From positions 1-64,000 of the forward strand of contig NZ_RMVG01000001.1 of assembly GCF_003813865.1 (NCBI RefSeq): a stretch of DNA of 64,000 nucleotides. The letters are read 5' to 3'. The notes beneath the pieces are model-generated. The model was given only the letters and a program-made list of their open reading frames with translations. It made no database searches and was not told where the DNA came from. This stretch comes from Candidatus Pantoea deserta (GTDB lineage Bacteria; Pseudomonadota; Gammaproteobacteria; Enterobacterales; Enterobacteriaceae). The position numbers and the translations under genes are program-made. Of the stretch, positions 59,988 through 64,000 are shown one piece after another (the stretch's first letter is position 1; every line of letters starts with the position of its first letter).

Positions 59988-61409
59988 ATTTTTACCCGAG
60001 TTGCTAATTTTTGCCGGAAAGTCCTCATGCGTGATGAGGAGTCGCCCGCCGAGGTTGAAGTTGAGCGTCATCAGATGACCGTTATCCCTCGTGAGAGCCA
60101 TAACATCTCGCGCAAAGACATTAGCGAAAATGCCCTCAAAGTGCTCTATCGCCTGAATAAAGCAGGCTATGAAGCCTATCTGGTGGGCGGTGGCGTGCGT
60201 GACCTGCTGCTGGGTAAAAAGCCCAAGGACTTCGACGTCACCACCAACGCCACGCCAGAGCAGATGCGCAAGCTATTCCGCAACTGCCGTCTGGTAGGCC
60301 GCCGCTTCCGTCTGGCGCACGTGATGTTCGGTCCCGAAGTGATCGAAGTCGCGACGTTTCGCGGCCATCATCAGGCCGAAGAAGACGCTCAGGAAGATCG
60401 CAACCTGTCCCAGCGCGCGCAGAGCGGTATGCTGCTGCGCGATAATATCTTCGGCAGCATCGAAGATGACGCGCAGCGTCGCGATCTGACGATCAACAGC
60501 CTCTACTACAACGTCGCTGACTTTACGGTGCGCGACTACGTCGGCGGATTACAGGATCTCCAGCAGGGCGTCATTCGTCTGATTGGCGATCCTGAAACGC
60601 GCTATCGCGAAGATCCGGTGCGGATGCTGCGCGTGGTGCGCTTCGCCGCCAAACTGGAGATGTCGATCGCCGCCGAAACGGCTGAGCCGATCCCGCGTCT
60701 CGCCACGCTGCTGCGCGATATTCCGCCAGCGCGTCTTTTTGAAGAGGCGCTGAAGCTGCTTCAGGCCGGCTATGGCTACAGCACCTATATCAAACTGCGC
60801 GAGTTTCAGCTGTTCCAGCCGCTGTTCCCCACCATTACCCGTAACTTCACCGACGAAGGTGACAGTTTTATGGAGCGCATGGTGGCGCAGGTGCTGAAAA
60901 ATACGGATAACCGCATCCATAACGATATGCGCGTTAATCCGGCTTTCCTGTTCGCCGCCATGTTCTGGTATCCGCAGCTGGAAGCCGCGCAGCGCATCGC
61001 GCAGGAGAGCGGCCTGACCTATTTCGACGCCTTTGCTATGGCGATGAACGATACGCTGGATGAAGCCTGCCGCGCGCTGGCGATTCCAAAACGCATTACC
61101 ACGCTGATCCGTGACATCTGGCAGCTACAGCTGCGCATGTCGCGCCGCCACGGCAAACGCGCCTGGAAGCTGATGGAGCATCCGAAGTTTCGTGCCGCCT
61201 ACGATCTGCTGGCGCTGCGCGCTGAGGTTGAGAACAACCCGGAACTGGTGCGTCTGAGTCACTGGTGGGGCGAATTTCAGGCCGCCGCGCCGACGCAGCA
61301 AAAAACCATGCTTAACACGCTGGGCGACGATCCGGCTCCGCGCCGCAAAACGCGTCGTCCGCGTCGCCGTCCGGCTACGCCGCGCCGCGACAGCCAGAAC
61401 GCATCGTGA
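59988..61409 (+). CDS. pcnB: Poly(A) polymerase I, AUU start
   Basis: PcnB adds 3' poly(A) tails that speed RNA decay and set ColE1 copy number. I place the start at ATT 59988: the next 13 codons read [12 protein letters not shown], matching E. coli PcnB, which is known to start at AUU; GAGGTG (59978-59983) lies 4 nt upstream. The first in-frame ATG is only at 60027. The 473 residues have the nucleotidyltransferase [12 protein letters not shown] and KDFDVTTNA catalytic motif, the RRFRLAHV region and a basic Arg-rich C-terminus. Overlaps folK by 4 bp. Confidence 0.93.
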   Translation: MFTRVANFCRKVLMRDEESPAEVEVERHQMTVIPRESHNISRKDISENALKVLYRLNKAGYEAYLVGGGVRDLLLGKKPKDFDVTTNATPEQMRKLFRNCRLVGRRFRLAHVMFGPEVIEVATFRGHHQAEEDAQEDRNLSQRAQSGMLLRDNIFGSIEDDAQRRDLTINSLYYNVADFTVRDYVGGLQDLQQGVIRLIGDPETRYREDPVRMLRVVRFAAKLEMSIAAETAEPIPRLATLLRDIPPARLFEEALKLLQAGYGYSTYIKLREFQLFQPLFPTITRNFTDEGDSFMERMVAQVLKNTDNRIHNDMRVNPAFLFAAMFWYPQLEAAQRIAQESGLTYFDAFAMAMNDTLDEACRALAIPKRITTLIRDIWQLQLRMSRRHGKRAWKLMEHPKFRAAYDLLALRAEVENNPELVRLSHWWGEFQAAAPTQQKTMLNTLGDDPAPRRKTRRPRRRPATPRRDSQNAS

Positions 61410-61891
61410 CTCGCGTCTACCTTGCGCTTGGCAGCAATCTTGCCGATCCGCTGCATCAGGTCGATGCGGCGTTACAGGCGCTCGACGCGCTGCCTGACAC
61501 CACGCGCGTCGCAACCTCTTCGTTTTACCGCACGCCACCCTACGGTCCGCCGGATCAGCCGGACTACCTGAACGCGGCGGTCGCGCTGGAAACCGCCCTC
61601 ACGCCGGACGCCCTGCTGGACCATACTCAGCGCATTGAGCTTGAGCATGGCCGCGTGCGTAAAGCGGAGCGCTGGGGCGCGCGTACGCTCGACATCGACG
61701 TGATGCTGTTTGGCCAGCAATGCCTGAACACGCCGCGCCTCACCGTGCCGCACTACGATATGCACAACCGCGCCTTTATGCTGGTGCCGCTGCTGGAGAT
61801 CGCGCCCGACGCGACGCTGCCTGACGGTCGCCCGCTGCGCGACATCCTGACCCGCCTCGACGCCAGCGCCATCCGTCGCTGGCACGGCTGA
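61406..61891 (+). CDS. folK: 6-hydroxymethyl-7,8-dihydropterin pyrophosphokinase
   Basis: FolK (HPPK) pyrophosphorylates hydroxymethyldihydropterin in folate synthesis. The 161 residues start at a GTG that overlaps the pcnB stop (GTGA). [45 protein letters not shown] (two metal-binding Asp) and [13 protein letters not shown] are all family signatures. It is co-transcribed with pcnB. Confidence 0.97.
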   Translation: MTRVYLALGSNLADPLHQVDAALQALDALPDTTRVATSSFYRTPPYGPPDQPDYLNAAVALETALTPDALLDHTQRIELEHGRVRKAERWGARTLDIDVMLFGQQCLNTPRLTVPHYDMHNRAFMLVPLLEIAPDATLPDGRPLRDILTRLDASAIRRWHG

Positions 61892-61979
61892 CGCCGCACA
61901 GATTGATACGCGGGAGATTCCGCTCTTCCGCGCTATCCAGTAAACTGCGCCCATCTGAAATACCTGAGTTGAGAGCGCC

Positions 61980-62774
61980 ATGAAACCCACCACTATTTCT
62001 CATCTGCGTCAGTGGAAAGCCAGCGGCCGTAAGTTCGCTACCCTGACCGCCTATGATTTCAGCTTCGCCCGCCTGTTCGCCGACGAGGGCATTCAGGTAA
62101 TGCTGATCGGCGATTCGCTCGGCATGACCGTACAGGGCCATGAATCCACGCTGCCGGTAACGGTGGCCGACATCGCCTATCACACCGCCGCCGTACGACG
62201 CGGGGCGCCCCAGGCGCTGGTGATGGCCGATCTGCCCTTTATGAGCTATGCCACGCCGCAGCAAACCTTTGACAGCGCCGCGCAGCTGATGCGCGCAGGC
62301 GCCAATATGGTCAAGCTGGAGGGCGGTGAATGGCTGGCGGAAACGGTGCGCATGTTGACCGAGCGCGCGGTGCCGGTGTGCGGTCATCTTGGCCTGACGC
62401 CGCAGTCGGTCAATATCTTCGGCGGCTATAAGGTTCAGGGCCGTGACGAAGCGGCCGCCGACCGGCTGCTGGCCGACGCGCTGGCGCTGGAAGCCGCAGG
62501 CGCGCAGTTGATGGTGCTGGAGTGCGTGCCGGTCTCGCTGGCGCAGCGTATTACCCAGGCGTTAACGATCCCGGTGATTGGCATTGGCGCAGGCAACGTG
62601 ACCGACGGCCAGATTCTGGTGATGCACGACGCCTTCGGCATTACCGGCGGCCATATTCCAAAGTTTGCTAAAAACTTTCTCGCCGAGGCGGGCGACATAC
62701 GCGCCGCTATCCGTCACTATATCGCCGAAGTCGAAGCGGGAACCTACCCTGCGGCGGAACACAGTTTCCAGTAA
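61980..62774 (+). CDS. panB: 3-methyl-2-oxobutanoate hydroxymethyltransferase
   Basis: PanB makes ketopantoate from ketoisovalerate and methylene-tetrahydrofolate, the first step to pantothenate. The 264 residues form a TIM barrel with metal site GDSLGM (Asp near 45), DLPFMSY and KLEGG, and the catalytic Glu in [14 protein letters not shown] region. It starts the panB-panC-panD series, 88 bp after folK, and so lies next to a folate gene that supports its cofactor. Confidence 0.98.
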   Translation: MKPTTISHLRQWKASGRKFATLTAYDFSFARLFADEGIQVMLIGDSLGMTVQGHESTLPVTVADIAYHTAAVRRGAPQALVMADLPFMSYATPQQTFDSAAQLMRAGANMVKLEGGEWLAETVRMLTERAVPVCGHLGLTPQSVNIFGGYKVQGRDEAAADRLLADALALEAAGAQLMVLECVPVSLAQRITQALTIPVIGIGAGNVTDGQILVMHDAFGITGGHIPKFAKNFLAEAGDIRAAIRHYIAEVEAGTYPAAEHSFQ

Positions 62775-62789
62775 TTCAGGAGCTTTATC

Positions 62790-63644
62790 GTGCTGATCAT
62801 TGAAACCTTGCCCATGCTGCGCCGTGAAATTCGTCGCTGGCGGCAACAGGGAAAACGCATCGCGCTGGTGCCTACCATGGGCAATCTGCATGACGGTCAC
62901 TTAACGCTGGTGGATGAGGCGCGCGAGCGCGCCGATATTGTCGTGGTCTCGGTGTTCGTCAACCCGATGCAGTTCGATCGCGCCGACGATCTGGCGCGCT
63001 ATCCCCGCACGTTGCAGGAAGATTGCGAGAAGCTTAATCGTCGCAGCGTTGACGTGGTGTTCGCGCCCGCGCCCGCGGAAGTCTACCCGCAGGGGCTGGC
63101 GAATCAGACCTTTGTCGAAGTGCCGGGGCTGTCATCGCTGCTGGAGGGCGCAAGCCGGCCGGGCCATTTTCGCGGCGTCGCCACCATCGTCAGCAAGCTG
63201 TTTAATCTGGTCCAGCCCGATATTGCCTGCTTCGGCGAGAAGGACTTTCAGCAGCTGGCGATTATCCGCAAAATGGTGGCGGATATGGGTTTCGATATTG
63301 AAATTGTCGGCGTCCCTACGGTGCGCGCCAGAGATGGGCTGGCGCTCAGCTCGCGTAACGGCTACCTCAGCGCCGACGAACGCAAGCTCGCGCCGGTGCT
63401 GGCGCAGGTGATGAACAGCATGGCGGCGCGTCTCGCCAACGGCGAACGTCACATTGAAGAGATTATCGAAACCGCCGAGACTGAACTGCGCGAAAAAGGA
63501 TTACGTCCGGACGGCCTGGCTATCTGCGACGCTGAAACGCTGGAGCCGCTGACGGTTGAGAGCCAGCGCGCCGTGATCCTGATGGCCGCATGGCTGGGTA
63601 ACGCGCGTCTGATTGATAACCAACAGGTCGACCTTACGCAGTAA
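62790..63644 (+). CDS. panC: Pantothenate synthetase
   Basis: PanC joins pantoate and beta-alanine with ATP. It starts at a GTG (62790) with AGGAG 7 nt upstream and has 284 residues. [11 protein letters not shown] (about 29-39, HIGH-like), [12 protein letters not shown] and the SSRNGYL (KMSKS-like) motifs are intact. It lies 15 bp after panB and 37 bp before panD. E. coli K-12 has an extra gene between panC and panD that is missing here. Confidence 0.98.
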   Translation: MLIIETLPMLRREIRRWRQQGKRIALVPTMGNLHDGHLTLVDEARERADIVVVSVFVNPMQFDRADDLARYPRTLQEDCEKLNRRSVDVVFAPAPAEVYPQGLANQTFVEVPGLSSLLEGASRPGHFRGVATIVSKLFNLVQPDIACFGEKDFQQLAIIRKMVADMGFDIEIVGVPTVRARDGLALSSRNGYLSADERKLAPVLAQVMNSMAARLANGERHIEEIIETAETELREKGLRPDGLAICDAETLEPLTVESQRAVILMAAWLGNARLIDNQQVDLTQ

Positions 63645-63681
63645 GCGCAGGTCATTGTCAGTAAGAACAAGAAGGTCTTTT

Positions 63682-64000
63682 ATGATTCGTACCGTTTTAC
63701 AAGGCAAGCTGCACCGCGTGAAGGTGACTCAGGCGGATTTGAACTACGAAGGTTCCTGCGCCATCGATCAGGATTTTCTGGATGCCTCCGGCATTCTGCA
63801 ATATGAAGCCATCGATATTTACAACGTCACCAATGGCCAGCGCTTCTCCACCTACGCCATTGCCGCCGAGCGCGGGTCAAAGATCATTTCGGTGAACGGC
63901 GCGGCGGCGCGCTGCGCCTGCGAAGGCGACATCCTGATTATCTGCTCTTACGTGCAGGTCGAGGATGCGGAAGCGCGCCAGTGGCAGCCTAAGGTCGCCT
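63682..64000 (+). CDS. panD: Aspartate 1-decarboxylase (partial, cut by window end)
   Basis: PanD makes beta-alanine for PanC. The pyruvoyl enzyme cleaves itself between Gly24 and Ser25; EGSCAID with Gly24-Ser25 is visible. The first 106 codons are in the window (E. coli PanD has 126 residues), and the frame is open to base 64000. AAGAAGG lies before the [23 protein letters not shown] is diagnostic. Confidence 0.96.
   Translation, partial: MIRTVLQGKLHRVKVTQADLNYEGSCAIDQDFLDASGILQYEAIDIYNVTNGQRFSTYAIAAERGSKIISVNGAAARCACEGDILIICSYVQVEDAEARQWQPKVA

Overview
The window is chromosomal core-genome DNA of a gammaproteobacterium of the order Enterobacterales. Gene content, gene order and protein sequences follow the E. 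coli K-12 block running from the rrnH promoter through gmhB, metNIQ, proS, tilS, ldcC, accA, dnaE, the lpx genes, bamA, the translation genes, degP, hemL, fhu, mrcB, dksA, pcnB and panBCD, read here in the inverted sense. Sequence divergence from E. coli, high GC, a c-type cytochrome behind tilS and the loss of several E. coli neighbours suggest an Erwiniaceae member (Pantoea, Mixta or Erwinia-like). That taxon is an inference. I found no insertion sequence, prophage, CRISPR array, tRNA or rRNA gene inside the window. The tandem promoters of an rRNA operon lie at its left edge and fire out of it.

Layout. 1-222: minus-strand rrn P1/P2 promoters. 223-7655: gmhB (-), then metNIQ, rcsF-trmO and proS (+), arfB (-), yaeP-rof (+). 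7695-12025: cytochrome c, tilS, yaeR and ldcC, all minus. 12172-31769: one long minus-strand block of essential genes. Read in its own direction it is rpsB-tsf (ribosome), pyrH, frr, dxr, uppS-cdsA-rseP-bamA-skp-lpxD-fabZ-lpxA-lpxB-rnhB-dnaE-accA (envelope, lipid A, phospholipid and isoprenoid synthesis, then replication). 32086-37115: map, glnD, dapD, yaeH (+). 37396-41775: cdaR, degP, dgt (-). 41875-43741: mtn-btuF and a small secreted protein (+). 43773-45612: erpA (-) and hemL (+). 45700-56887: fhuBDC and fhuA (ferrichrome uptake, with a Fur box), mrcB, hrpB (-). 56963-64000: thpR-sfsA, dksA, gluQ, pcnB-folK, panB-panC-panD (+), with panD cut by the window end.

Working groups: methionine import under MetJ; outer-membrane biogenesis (BamA, Skp, LpxA/B/D, FabZ, RseP and DegP, the last with a sigma-E type promoter); ferrichrome and vitamin B12 uptake; translation (ProS, TilS, ArfB, Tsf, RpsB, Frr, Map, GluQ, TrmO); pantothenate synthesis.

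I see no clear undescribed defence or mobile system. The points most worth a second look are a multi-hairpin structured element in the yaeH-cdaR gap, an 83-residue exported protein of unknown function between btuF and erpA, the cytochrome gene coupled to tilS, an AUU start codon for pcnB, and a recent 39-bp tandem duplication inside tilS.
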